A stretch of 64,000 nt of DNA, taken from positions 744,001-808,000 of the forward strand of contig CAVRRQ010000001.1 of the NCBI GenBank assembly GCA_963723595.1, in the 5' to 3' direction. Both the position numbers and the translations under genes were made by a program. Below are positions 1 to 8,465 of this stretch, in pieces; position 1 is the first letter of the stretch; every line of letters starts with the position of its first letter. The stretch is from RYN-230 sp963723595. Its GTDB lineage: Bacteria > Actinomycetota > Actinomycetes > Streptosporangiales > Streptosporangiaceae. The notes below the pieces were generated by a model. That model ran no database searches and was not told where the DNA came from. It was given only the letters and a program-made list of their open reading frames with translations.

Positions 1-279
1 GTAGAGGAGGAGACCGGGTGGCGGCCGCGGTCGGTGGAGTTCCTGCTGACGTTCCAGCCTGCGCTTGGGTCAGCGGACGCGCCGCAGGATGTCTACGTGG
101 CGCGTGGTGCGGATCTGGTCGGGGAGCCGGAGATCGATGAGGCTGAGGCGGTGCGCTGGGTGCCGGTCGCGGAGGCACAGGAGATGATCCAGCGCGGTGA
201 GATCCTGGGGGCAGCGACCATCATCGGCGTGCTGCACGCTGCCGCAGAGCTGGCAGGGTCGCCTCGGCATAGGACCTGA
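1..279 (+). CDS. NUDIX hydrolase, C-terminal part (5' end outside window)
   Basis: The frame is open from the first base and ends at a TGA at 277-279. The first visible residues contain EETGW, which matches the last part of the NUDIX box (REVxEETG), so the catalytic helix lies at the window edge. The remaining 90 or so residues contain the usual C-terminal pattern of acidic residues followed by W-V (EAEAVRWVPV) found in NUDIX enzymes that hydrolyse nucleoside-diphosphate derivatives. The substrate cannot be told. NUDIX genes paired with XRE/TPR regulators are common on actinomycete integrative elements, and a broken regulator of that kind lies just downstream on the other strand. The frame itself is undamaged. 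Confidence 0.75.
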   Translation, partial: VEEETGWRPRSVEFLLTFQPALGSADAPQDVYVARGADLVGEPEIDEAEAVRWVPVAEAQEMIQRGEILGAATIIGVLHAAAELAGSPRHRT

Positions 280-1590
280 GCCCGCGGACTTGATCTTCCT
301 GATCGTGTGGCGCGAGTTCGGCGAGCAGCCTGCGGATGTAGGTCGATCGCTCGCGCGGAGTCCAGGCTGCCGGTCAGGTCGATGGCCTCGCGTCCGTGGG
401 CGCACGCCTGGTCGAGCTGGCCTTGCAGGGCGTATCCGATGGCGAGCAGCGCGGTGTTGAACGCCTTGCCGCGGATGTAGCGGGGGTTCATGTCGAGTGA
501 TCGCAGCGCGTATTTCTCGGTCTGCTTGCCCTGGCCGAGGGCGTGGAAGCAGTGGGCGATCTTGGCGGCGAAATAGGCCTCGTCGAAGTAGCTGAGCCAT
601 GCGGGCTGGTCGCGGCCGGTGGTCTGACTGAAGACTGTCTCGGCGCGTCGCAGCGCCTGGGAGCAGGCCCGGCGTCGTTGCGCAGCGCATGGCCGTGGGC
701 TTCCATGACGATGCTCTCGGTCTCCAGGAGCGGCAGCCCGGCGCGCCGTCCGGCCAGCTGCGCGGCCTGGGCCATGTCGATGGCGTGCTCAGGCTGGGCG
801 ACGTAAGCGGCCTGGTGGCTCATGGCGGCGAGGATCTCCCCGCCCAGGCCTTCGTCGCCTGCGAAGCGGGCCATGGTGAGGGCTTGGACGAGGTAGCGCT
901 GCGCGAGTCCGTGCATCTCCAGGTCGTAGGCCTGCCATCCGGCGAGCTGGGTCGAGTTCGGCGGCGGCCGAGAACAGGTGCCGCCGTACCTCCTCGGTGC
1001 ACCGGCCGTGCTCGCAGCAGCGGGGCGATGTCGGTGTGCAGGTACTCGACGACGGTCGGGCGGATGCGGCCGCCGCCGAGCCGGTTGTCCAGGACGCGGA
1101 ACGCGCCGGTGGCTTCGCGGATCTCCTGGATGTCGGCCATCCCGATCCGGCGGGTGCCCTTGCTGGCCGTCATGGCGGTGCGGGGGCCAGCATCCAGCGG
1201 AGCGCAGCCGAGGAGTAGGCGGCGAGGTTGAAGCCAGACGCACCAGGACACGGCGCCGCTTCAGGTCCTCTTCCGTCAGGCCGCGGACGATGCGCGCGGC
1301 ATCTGTCGGGTGTTGGCTGGATGTGGAGTGCCGCGCTGTCAGCCAGTGCGCTCTGGGCCATGCCGAGCGTGGCGGGGGACACCGGACGGCCGAGCGCGGC
1401 GCCGAAGACGTCGGCTAATAAATCTGGTGTTGGGTGGACGGGGCTGCTCTCCGCGCAGCCAGCGCTCGACGGAGCTGTGGTTGTACTTGAGGTCTCGGTA
1501 TCCGCGCATATGCCCGAGATCGACGACCCGCCGCGCGAGGCCTTTGCTGGAGAAGCCTGCCTCAGCGATGAGCGTCGGCGAGCTGATGAT
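268..1590 (-). pseudogene. XRE-type transcriptional regulator with TPR-like C-terminus, multiply frameshifted
   Basis: Reading the minus strand, recognisable blocks follow each other in the right order but in different frames. First come an N-terminal helix-turn-helix region with KGLARRVVDLG and SSVERWLRGEQPRPP (about 1580-1440), then DLLADVFGAALGRPVSP, then DIQEIREATGAFRVLDNRL with VVEYLHTDIAPLL (about 1150-1020). TPR-like helices follow, with GWQAYDLEMHGLAQRYLVQA (about 960-880) and YIRGKAFNTALLAIGYALQG (about 480-420). No single frame spans more than part of it, so at least three frameshifts are needed. The family is a large actinomycete group of HTH_XRE proteins often found beside NUDIX genes. 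Exact ends are uncertain because start and stop lie in damaged sequence. Confidence 0.7.
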
Positions 1591-2039
1591 TCGGTTCTCT
1601 TGACCGTCTGGCCATCGCGGTAGCCTCCATCTCTTCTCGGAAGTCCCCAGCTTTCCACGCGCATCGGCTACGCTTACCAGAATGAGCCGCGTTCCGCACG
1701 CCCCCTCGCGCACGCACCTGCTCCGGCCGCACGCCTTACGGGATGGCGGGCCATTGGAGTTACCTCCCGCATTGAAGGGAGAACGACCGATGCATAACAC
1801 CGCTGTCCGTGACCGGATCACTAAGCAGTTTCGGTGACGCCGCCGCTGCGGTGCAGGCGCTCGCCAATTCAGCAGGACGAAGCTAATTCAGCGTCCGATG
1901 AAGGGTGGTTTCCCCATGGGCGGCGGCACGAGTGAGTATGCGCCCGACCCCCGGCGGGCGCTTCTCGTGCCGCTGGAGGCGGAACCGGCACTGTCCCCGG
2001 GACCGCGCCTACTCGGCGCGGTCCGGTCAAGAGCCGTGC

Positions 2040-2487
2040 TCCGGTGCCGGTTCTGCCTCCCCACGCACACGCCGCGGCCGGGGCTGATCAATGGCCGCTG
2101 CGGGACTTCCTCGAACTGGGGCGCTGCCCAGCGCTGTGCCCTGTGCGCGGCTGCACGCCAGGCTCGTGGTCCAGGAATGGGGTCTGAGCGGCCCTGGCCG
2201 ACAACGTTGAGCTCGTTGTGTCCGAGCTGGTCACCAACGCCCTGCACGCGTCCCGGAGGACTCGGACCGGCGACTTCCGTGCGGCTGTGGTTGCTGGGCG
2301 ATGCCGGGCAGGTGCTGATCCTCGGTCTGGGATGCCAGTCCGTATCCGCCGGTCTGCAGGGACGTTCCAGCGTTCGCAGAGAGCCGGCCGGGGGCTGCTG
2401 CTGGTGGAGGCGGCCAGTTCTCAGTGGGGCACCAGCGCCAGCCCTCGGGGCGGCAAGACGGTCTGGGCGCTCCTCACAACGCCGTGA
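2040..2487 (+). pseudogene. ATP-binding protein (HATPase_c_2 / RsbW-like), frameshifted
   Basis: Three frames together spell a GHKL-type anti-sigma-factor-like ATPase. RDFLELGALPSAVPCARLHA and LVVQEWGLSGLADNVELVV are followed by SELVTNALHASR (the N-box, about 2218-2255), then VRLWLLGDAGQVLIL in a second frame (about 2280-2325). SGRGLLLVEAASSQWG, a G-box-like motif, ends back in the first frame at 2487. Actinomycetes carry many such small ATP-binding regulators, often next to XRE genes. Indels between the motifs make this copy non-functional unless the base calls are wrong. The true start is unclear; coding similarity may begin near 1900. Confidence 0.6.
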
Positions 2488-2544
2488 GCCTCCGCTCTGC
2501 ACCCTCCAGGGTGGTTTCGGCCCGGACAGCCAGCCGGGCGCAGC

Positions 2545-2758
2545 GGTGGTTTGTGGCGGTGGACGGGCATCGCCTCCGGCAGTTTCGCCGCCGACAGCAG
2601 ACTATCCCAGGCGGCGCTGGCGAGCCGGGCCGGGATCAGCGCGCACCGTTGGCCAGTTGGAGCGCCAGGCCCGTCCTGTGTGCCGGGGTCGTACTTTGGC
2701 GCGGCTCGCCGCCGCGCTCGGAACGCAGCCCACCGCCCTCATGCCCTCGCCGCGCTAG
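2545..2758 (+). pseudogene. Small HTH_XRE domain gene, frameshifted remnant
   Basis: One frame reads DGHRLRQFRRRQQT, the next SQAALASRAGIS, and a third TVGQLERQARPVCRGRTLARLAAALG ending PTALMPSPR at a stop at 2756-2758 (parts shown). Joined, they give a single XRE-type helix-turn-helix of about 65 residues, with the recognition-helix pattern SQAALASRAGIS. The usual family member is a short DNA-binding protein or the N-terminus of a larger one. Two indels break it here. It belongs to the same decayed island as its neighbours. Confidence 0.5.
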
Positions 2759-2947
2759 ACGCACCACCCGGCGTTCCCGGTGCAGAGTGCGGCAATCTGC
2801 GGCACGAGAATGGCAGTCAGGATGCTATTAGTAATTACCATGTGACTCTCTCGAAGTCCGGTTTCGGCTGCATCCTTGCTATGTGATCCCTTGCATCAGA
2901 TGAAACCCGCAATAGAGCGACGAGCGAGATATACATAACCTATGGAT

Positions 2948-3029
2948 AACTCTGGACCGGCGCGGTCCAGAGTTGCATTATGGAAGCTGCTGGCCGGGCT
3001 CGCAGCGGCGTGACCGGGCGCGGTCACGC
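2948..3029. repeat. Two GC-rich stem-loops with a shared core
   Basis: A perfect 12-bp inverted repeat (arms 2948-2959 and 2963-2974, 3-nt loop) is followed by a 9-bp one (arms 3008-3016 and 3021-3029, 4-nt loop). Both close with GACCG on the left arm and CGGTC on the right. They sit in a gene-free stretch (2760-3065) just left of the IS701 element and about 1.6 kb from the relaxase remnant. They could be terminators, recombination sites or part of a transfer origin; the sequence does not decide. Confidence 0.5.
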
Positions 3030-3068
3030 AGGAAGAACTTGATGGGGTGTCCCGCCTGTACGATCTAG

Positions 3069-4499
3069 TACTCCAGCCGTAGATCGTTATCTTCATGGAT
3101 TTCGTGGCGGCTTGCCGCTGGTAGTGGCATGTCTGGGCGCGGTGCTGGTGGCGTCGTCGCCAGGCGGACCAGCCCAGCCGGTGGCGGGCGTCGTCCGCGG
3201 GCTTGGTGATCAGGCGTGGTGAAGAGGCTGGCGATCTCGTTGCGGGTCAGCGGGATCAGCCCGGCCGGGCCGGGGTTGCCGGCGTGTTCGGCGGCGGCGG
3301 CGATGGCGAGGAAGGCGTGGCGAGCATGGCGAGGGTGACCCAGCGGTGCCAGGAGGTCCAGCGGCGGACCTGGTGCTCGTCCAGGCCGGTCAGGCCCTTG
3401 CTGGCCTGGAAGTTCTCCTCGATGGTCCACCGGCAGCCCGGCGACCTGCACCAGGGTGGCCAGGGGGACCGGCTGCGGGGCGTAGCAGCGGTAGAAGGCC
3501 AGTTCCCCGGTGCGCGCGGTTGCGGCGGATCAGCAGCCAGCGGCATCCCGGGCCGTTGTCGCTGATGGTGACCCAGGCCCAGTCGTAGTAGCGGTGGCCT
3601 TTGGCGCCCGGCCCGGCGGACAGCCGCTGCCAGGCCCGCTTGGGCAGCCGGGCGGCCAGCGCATCGGCGCGGAGGGTGCCGCCCGGCCCCGGCAGGTACC
3701 TGGTGGTCGCGGGACACGGCGAGCACATAGCGGACCTGCGCTGTCTTCCAGCCAGGCCCGCAGCGTGCCGTTGTCCCCGTAGACCTCGTCGCCGGCGAAC
3801 CAGCCGAACGGCACCCCGGCCTCCATGGCGCGCTCGATCATCCGCCGGGCCAGCTGCGGCTTGGTGGCGAACCCGGTGCCATCCGGGATCCCGGCGGCGC
3901 GGCAGCGGTCCGGGTCAGCCGGCCCAGGACCGGGGCAGGTAGAGCTCGCGGTCGATCAGCGCGTGCCCGCGCCGGGGCCGCGTAGCCGAGGTAGACCGCG
4001 ACCTGGGCGTTCTCGATCCGCCCGGCCGTGCCGGTGTACTGCCGCTGCACCCCGGCCGTTGCGGTGCCTTTCTTCAGGTCGCCGGTCTCATCCGCGACCA
4101 GCACCGCATCCGGGTCACCCAGGTGCTCGACGACGAAGCCGCGCAGGTCATCACGCACGCCGTCGGCGTCCCACCGGGCCCGCGCCAGCAGGTGCTGCAT
4201 CCCGTCCGGCGTGGCGTCCCCGGCGTGCTCGGCGATCGTCCAGCAGTTCTTGCGCGGCAGGTCGGCCAGCAGCCCCAGCACGAACGCCCGCGCCCGGCGC
4301 CGCGGCTCGACCCTGCGGAAACGCGGCCCGATCCGGACTCATCAGCTCATCGAACATCCCCAGCCACCGGCCAGGGTCTACGCTGTGGCCAGCGGCCACC
4401 GCAAGATCATCATGAGTCCTCACAACCCACGATGATCAACCGGTGGCCGTTCCGTGTCCAGCACCACCACAGCCAAGATCACGATCTACGGCTGGAGTA
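3069..4499 (-). mobile_element. IS701-family insertion sequence with intact ends and CTAG target duplication
   Basis: The element is 1431 bp. Its ends are 25-bp imperfect inverted repeats (3069-3093 and 4475-4499, one mismatch) beginning TACTCCAGCCGTAGATCGT. Both sides are flanked by CTAG (3065-3068 and 4500-4503), matching the 4-bp CTAG-type target duplication known for IS701 elements. Length and ends are complete, but the transposase inside is frameshifted, so the copy should be movable only in trans. It lies between the paired hairpins and the relaxase remnant of the decayed island. Confidence 0.85.
3100..4423 (-). pseudogene. IS701-family DDE transposase, frameshifted
   Basis: The start is ATG at 4423 (MRTHDDLAVAAGHS). 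Family landmarks appear in order on the minus strand: RKNCWTIAEHAGDATPDGMQ, then AVLVADETGDLKKG (first catalytic Asp), then PFGWFAGDEVYGDNGTLRAW (second Asp), then WTIEENFQASKGLTGLDEH (catalytic Glu region). These blocks lie in different frames; shifts occur near 4310, 3960, 3720 and 3470. All three acidic residues of the DDE triad are still encoded. The protein would be about 430 residues if repaired, normal for IS701 transposases. It cannot be made as a single chain now. Confidence 0.8.
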
Positions 4500-4594
4500 C
4501 TAGCGAAGGCGGCGGATAAGCCAGGGAAGCTGATGAGGGATTGGCCGCGCTGGCAGACGACTGAGTCTCTGGCGATCGTGGGTGAGCGTTCCTG

Positions 4595-6440
4595 ATGATC
4601 GGGAAGGTTGTTCGCGGGTCAAACGTCGGGGGACTGCTGCGCTATTTGTACGGGCCGGGCCGGGCGAATGAGCACACCGATCCCGCATCTGGTGGCTGGA
4701 TTCGGAGATCCACAGGAGCTGGAGCCGGACCGCCGGGCGGATGGGTCGCGGGATCTGCGGCGGCTGACCGGGTTGCTGCTCCAGCCGTTGGCGCTCGACC
4801 CGTTCGGCGGGCTGAGAAGCCGGTGTGGCATTGCTCGGTCCGGGCGGCGCCGGGGGACCGGATGCTGTCCGACGAGGAGTGGGGCCGGGTCGCAGCCGCG
4901 GTCATGGACCGGACCGGGTTCGCGCCCGAGGGAGACGAGCCGGGGTGCGGTGGGTGGCGGTCCGGCATGCGCCGGATCACATCCATCTCGTGGCGACGCT
5001 CGCCCGGCAGGACGGCAGGCGGGCGAAGAACCTGGAATGACTTCTTCCGGGTGCGGGAGGCCTGCCGGGACGCGGAGCGGCGGCTGGGGCTGCGGGCCAC
5101 GGCTCCCGCGGACCGCACCGCCGCGAAGCGGCCCAGCCGCGCCGAGACGGAGCAGGCGGCCCGGCGCGGGTGGGACGAGGCGCCCCGGGTGTCCCTGCGC
5201 CGGGAAGTGTGCGCGGCGGCGGCCGGGGCGGGTTCGGAGCGGGAGTTCTTCGCCCGCCTGGAGCAGGCCGGGGTGCTCGTCCGGAAGCGGCTCAGCACGA
5301 TCAACCCGGGTGAGGTCACCGGGTACGCGGTCGGCCTGGCGGACCACACCACCAAGGACGGCGGGATCGTCTGGTACGGAGGCGGGAAGCTGGCCCCCGA
5401 TCTGACCTTGCCGAAGCTGCGCGCTCGCTGGGCCGGTCCAGCCGACGGAAGGCCTCGGGCAGCCGGTCCACGGCGTGATGGCCCGCGCTGTGCTCCGGGG
5501 CCAGGGTCACCGTGGCGGCGGAGCAGGCGCGGGACGAGGCTGGGTTCTTCGCGCAGCTGCGCGAGAGCGGCGTGCTGGTGCGGCTGCGCTACAGCGAGAC
5601 CAACCCCGGCGAGGTCACCGGCTACGCGGTCGCGCTCCCCGGCCACACGGACCAGGACGGGAGCCGCGGTGGTACGGGGGAGGGCGGCTGGCGCCCGGGC
5701 TGACGCTGCCCCAGCTGCGCCGCCAGTGGGACCGCCAGACCGCCGCAGCGCTGATCACGCCCCGGCCCGTTCCGGTTCACCGCGCCGGAACGGGAGGCGT
5801 TCTGTCCGGCACGCGGCCCGGCAGGCCGAGGCGGCGGCGGAGCAGATCCGGCGCAGCGCCGGGGGAGACCCGGCCGCGGCCGCCGATACGGCCTGGGCGG
5901 CGGCCGCAACGTTCCATGCGACCGCCCGAGCGATCCGTGACCCGGCGCTGCGCCGGGCCGCCGACACCTACGACCGGGCCGCGCGGGCCGCCTACGGGAA
6001 GATCCCGCACCGGACCGCCGAGGGCGACCGGCTGCGCGCCGCCGCCCGGCTCCTGGCGATGGCGGGCGGCCAGCGAGGCGGCACCACGCCGGCCGCGCTT
6101 CACGCTGGCCGCGAGCCTGGTCCGGCTGGCCGGGGCGGTGGGCGAGCTGCGCCAGGCCCAGCAGCACGCCGCGCAGGCGGCAGCAGCACGGAAGGCGGCG
6201 GAGCGCCTCACGCCGCCTCAGCCGGTCGAGGGCGGGCGCCCCGGCACCAGACGGGCAACAGCAGCCACAGCAGTCCCGCGCTGCCCGAGGCCACGAGACC
6301 ATCGCCAGCCTGGACCTCCCGGCTCCGCCGCGATCCGGCCAGCCTCCACCGGAGGCCGACAACAGCCTCACCGGATCGCGGCCCCAGCCGAGCCCGGGAC
6401 CCGTGCGCAGCCCGCCCAGCCGCGCCGGCCCGAGCCGCTG
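4595..6440 (+). pseudogene. Relaxase/mobilization nuclease of an actinomycete integrative element, frameshifted
   Basis: ATG at 4595 opens MIGKVVRGSNVGGLLRYLYG, the usual N-terminus of actinomycete MobA/VirD2-type relaxases. Next come KPVWHCSVRAAPGDR and, in another frame near 4960-5030, AVRHAPDHIHLVATLARQDG. That block holds the HxxxHxH metal-binding motif of HUH nucleases. Downstream are two copies of a roughly 65-residue module, each with a GVLVRxR segment and NPGEVTGYAV. An Ala/Arg-rich tail follows. At least four indels separate the blocks, so the nuclease is dead. It is the clearest sign that this island was once a conjugative or mobilizable element. Confidence 0.75.
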
Positions 6441-6533
6441 ACAGCACGTCAGGTCCGGGTTCCGGCGGACCGAAATTCAGGGCCGCTCAGTGCCGCCCTT
6501 GTTCAATACGTGCCGCCTGACCGTGGCGCGTCC

Positions 6534-6555
6534 CGTTGACAAATCGTTGACAAAT
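6534..6555. repeat. Two tandem 11-bp repeats (CGTTGACAAAT)
   Basis: CGTTGACAAAT occurs twice with no gap (6534-6544 and 6545-6555), between the relaxase remnant and the terminator next to the tRNA fragment. Each copy contains TTGACA, a consensus -35 hexamer on the plus strand, but no convincing -10 follows. It could be a binding site for an excision or integration factor near the attachment site. Function unknown. Confidence 0.4.
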
Positions 6556-6561
6556 GATCTT

Positions 6562-6593
6562 GAGGCCGGTTCCGCGTCTCCGGAACCGGCCTC
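6562..6593 (-). terminator. Hairpin downstream of the tRNA-Val 3' fragment
   Basis: A perfect 12-bp inverted repeat (6562-6573 and 6582-6593, 8-nt loop, GAGGCCGGTTCC arm) lies 15 bp beyond the encoded CCA of the tRNA fragment in the minus direction. This is the expected place for the terminator of the original tRNA operon. Actinobacterial terminators often lack the U-run, and none is obvious here. Confidence 0.6.
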
Positions 6594-6607
6594 TGACCTG
6601 CGCAAAC

Positions 6608-6653
6608 TGGTGGGCGATACTGGGATTGAACCAGTGACCTCTTCGGTGTCAAA
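6608..6653 (-). pseudogene. 3' half of a split tRNA-Val(GAC)
   Basis: The minus strand reads TTTGACACCGAAG, then a 5-nt variable loop, a T arm (ACTGG, TTCAATC, CCAGT), ATCGCCC, discriminator A and encoded CCA at 6608-6610. The upstream sequence does not form the 5' half of the anticodon stem, D arm or acceptor. The missing 5' half is found at 7943-7985. The 13-bp stretch CTTCGGTGTCAAA (6641-6653, plus strand) is shared exactly with 7943-7955. Confidence 0.75.
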
Positions 6654-6819
6654 AGACTCCGCCGGTCCCGGTCCAGCCGCGCAAGATCCTGGCGCCGAGC
6701 AGTTCGCTGCCTTGTATGCGTGGGTCATCACTGAAGAAGCCGAGGCTCTCCGCGCGGCGCTGGAGGACTTCTCAAGCGCACCGCAGCATGGGCTGTCCGT
6801 GGAGGCAGGATGAGGAGAC

Positions 6820-7201
6820 GCCCAGCTGGTACAACATCGGCTCCAGTGTCACGCACAACATCTCTGCGGCCTGCGGGACGTCAACGCCTCTCGCCCGGGT
6901 GAGCTTCAACGGGCACGAGTACGTCTTGACCGACGAGGCGGGCAAGCAGCTCACCAAGGATGGTCTGGCATGGCGGGTAGACCAGGTGTTCAAGGCGGTC
7001 GGGCTCCCTGCCCCCGACCGCACACCCATGCGCCACACGTTCGCGTCGATCGCTGACGACCAGGACGTCCCGCACCGCAAGATCGCGGACATGATGGGCC
7101 ACCGGGACATCACGACGTTCCAGCGGGTCTACCAGCACAAGCTGCGGCCCGTGGCACTGACACCGCCGACCTCATGGACAGGATCTGGGGAAAAGCTGAC
7201 T
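6820..7201 (+). pseudogene. Tyrosine recombinase/integrase, C-terminal remnant with a terminal frameshift
   Basis: The remnant contains the second half of a phage-type catalytic domain. MRHTFASIADDQDVPHRKIA supplies the R-H-x-x-(F) box, DMMGHRDITTFQRVYQHKLR holds the conserved His and the catalytic Tyr. The N-terminal two thirds of an integrase, including the first catalytic Arg, are absent. After HKLRPVAL the reading frame shifts near 7155, since DLMDRIWGKAD followed by TGA at 7199-7201, the expected family ending, is in another frame. The last 30 bp overlap the 3' end of the convergent endonuclease gene. This copy is non-functional. Confidence 0.7.
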
Positions 7202-7675
7202 GAGGTAGGCCCTCGCCGTCTCCCCGTACGCCTCGATGTACCCGAGGGCGATGTTGCAGGTGAGGCACAGCAGGCCGCGCACGCACTTACCGCAGCGCCT
7301 GGTCTGTGCGCCGGGCGTGACCGGGCAGCAGGCGTGATCGTGGTCGATGTAGATGAACTGGTCTTCCCCGAACGGCGCGCGGCACATGGCGCAGGCGTTC
7401 TGCTGGGTCTCCAGCCTCTGGCCGAACTGCTCCGGTGTCAGGCCGTAGCGCTTGAGCTTGTACGCCTTGTTCCAGCGTGACCTGTCTTCTGGTGAGTAGC
7501 CACGCGTCTGACCCCAGCGGCGCTCTGTTAGCCGCTCCCTGCGCTCGGCCAGGGCTCCAGCCGTCCGGCACTCTGCCTGATGGCCGGGCACCCTCCCGCA
7601 ATGCTGCTTGGCGCGAGGCATCCACTTGCCACACCGGTCGCCCATAGGCTGGTCGCTACCTGACATGGTGTTCAC
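7172..7675 (-). CDS. Endonuclease VII-like HNH nuclease
   Basis: The product is 167 residues and the frame is intact. The central part reads KLKRYGLTPEQFGQRLETQ (N-terminal helices of the recombination endonuclease VII family), then CAMCRAPFG, YIDHDHACC, CGKCVRGLLCLTCN and LGYIEA. The four CxxC/CxC pairs are typical zinc ligands and DHDH is the HNH catalytic part. T4 endonuclease VII resolves branched DNA; actinomycete relatives sit on phages and integrative elements. An upstream Cys pair (GDRCGKWM, HCGRVPGHQAEC) may form a second zinc site. Alternative start: ATG at 7666. It is the only undamaged protein gene in the insertion that splits tRNA-Val. Confidence 0.75.
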   Translation of the reverse strand: MNTMSGSDQPMGDRCGKWMPRAKQHCGRVPGHQAECRTAGALAERRERLTERRWGQTRGYSPEDRSRWNKAYKLKRYGLTPEQFGQRLETQQNACAMCRAPFGEDQFIYIDHDHACCPVTPGAQTRRCGKCVRGLLCLTCNIALGYIEAYGETARAYLSQLFPRSCP

Positions 7676-7738
7676 CCACCGTGTTCAGTCAGAGCCCGTG
7701 GGGTGCTACCAACACCTCGCGGGCTCGCCTGCGTTTCG

Positions 7739-7810
7739 TGGGCGGTGCTGGGATCGAACCAGCGACCTTCTCCGTGTCAGGGAGACGCGCTCCCGCTGCG
7801 CCAACCGCCC
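7739..7810 (-). tRNA. tRNA-Val (GAC), intact copy inside the insertion
   Basis: On the minus strand all four arms pair perfectly: acceptor GGGCGGT/ACCGCCC, D stem GCGC/GCGC, anticodon stem TCTCC/GGAGA with loop CTGACAC (anticodon GAC), and T stem GCTGG/CCAGC with loop TTCGATC. CCA is not encoded. It lies 132 bp downstream of the broken tRNA-Val(GAC) half and can supply the same anticodon. Its sequence clearly differs from the split gene, so it is not a simple duplication of it. Confidence 0.93.
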
Positions 7811-7942
7811 TTAAGCTGGGCACACCTCTTCGTTCTACTGGTTCAGGCCTCTTCTGCGACCCGAACCAATGTCCGAAGCAGTGTCCCGCTATTCAATTTT
7901 CAGGAAACCTGCCCTGACCTGCTACGACGGTCCTCCTGCTCG

Positions 7943-7985
7943 CTTCGGTGTCAAACGAAGCGCTCTCCCAGTGAGCTAACCGCTC
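7943..7985 (-). pseudogene. 5' half of a split tRNA-Val(GAC)
   Basis: Three bases after tRNA-Cys the minus strand begins a new tRNA: acceptor GAGCGGT, then TA, D stem GCTC/GAGC, then anticodon stem CTTCG/CGAAG enclosing TTTGACAC. Sequence after CGAAG is not tRNA. Joined to the piece at 6608-6653 it gives a nearly complete tRNA-Val(GAC) with one acceptor mismatch (A-C), one G-U pair and an 8-nt anticodon loop. Its place after Gly and Cys fits the Gly-Cys-Val tRNA cluster common in actinobacteria. Confidence 0.75.
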
Positions 7986-7988
7986 TCG

Positions 7989-8060
7989 AGGCGGAGGCGG
8001 GAATCGAACCCGCGTACAGGGCTTTGCAGGCCCTTGCCTAAGCCACTCGGCCACTCCGCC
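7989..8060 (-). tRNA. tRNA-Cys (GCA)
   Basis: Minus strand: acceptor GGCGGAG/CTCCGCC, anticodon stem AGGGC/GCCCT with loop CTGCAAA (anticodon GCA), T stem CGGG with loop TTCGATT, discriminator T. CCA is not encoded. It is the second gene of the Gly-Cys-Val array. Confidence 0.95.
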
Positions 8061-8152
8061 AGTGCCAACGTTCCCTGCTGGGGGAAGCATGGCTTTGGAC
8101 ATCCGAAGTACCGTGCGGGCCTGGGCCTGCGGGACGGAATCCGGCGCCTCCG

Positions 8153-8225
8153 AGCGGACGACGGGATTCGAACCCGCGACCCTCACCTTGGCAAGGTGAT
8201 GCTCTACCAACTGAGCCACGTCCGC
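8153..8225 (-). tRNA. tRNA-Gly (GCC)
   Basis: Minus strand: acceptor GCGGACG/CGTCCGC, D stem GCTC/GAGC, anticodon stem CACCT/AGGTG with loop TGCCA (anticodon GCC), T arm GCGGG/CCCGT with TTCGAAT. CCA is not encoded. It is the first gene of the tRNA array; 8226-8465 upstream holds no gene and should contain its promoter, which I cannot place with certainty. Confidence 0.95.
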
Positions 8226-8465
8226 ATGATGGTGCACTTCCCATCCGAGCGTATTCGCGCGGGCGGGTGTGCGTTCAGAACTGTAGCCGATCCTGGCCCG
8301 CGAGCAAACTCGGGGTGACGGCGCGCCGCCGCATCATGGGGCTGGCACGTGCGCGTCGAGATGCTCCCCGGACGGGCCCCCGCGCCTCCGCACCGGCGGC
8401 TGAGACCAATGCCCCAGTTTGGCGCCAACGCCCTGGCTCCGGCCGGTATCGACCAGCCGGGAGGC

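Larger units (their letters stand above)
6641..7955. mobile_element. 1.3-kb insertion splitting tRNA-Val(GAC) and carrying its own tRNA-Val(GAC)
   Basis: The insertion is bounded by a 13-bp direct repeat (6641-6653 and 7943-7955) lying in the anticodon arm of the split tRNA, the normal crossover position for tyrosine-recombinase elements. Inside are the C-terminus of a tyrosine recombinase, an intact endonuclease VII-like gene and an intact tRNA-Val(GAC). It appears to be the shrunken remnant of a larger element. From 6654 to about 6820 no gene is recognisable. From 7811 to 7942 there is no gene. Confidence 0.55.

Noticed and set aside
1790..1837. Tiny open frame MHNTAVRDRITKQFR
   Set aside because: Fifteen codons with a weak ribosome site inside decayed DNA; nothing supports translation.
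6490..6813. Plus-strand frame with GDTGIEPVTSSV
   Set aside because: That peptide is the antisense translation of the tRNA-Val 3' fragment; no family matches the rest.
7893..8237. Minus-strand frame translating AQLVEHHLAKVRVAGSNPV
   Set aside because: It is the well-known false protein produced by translating through tRNA-Gly and tRNA-Cys.
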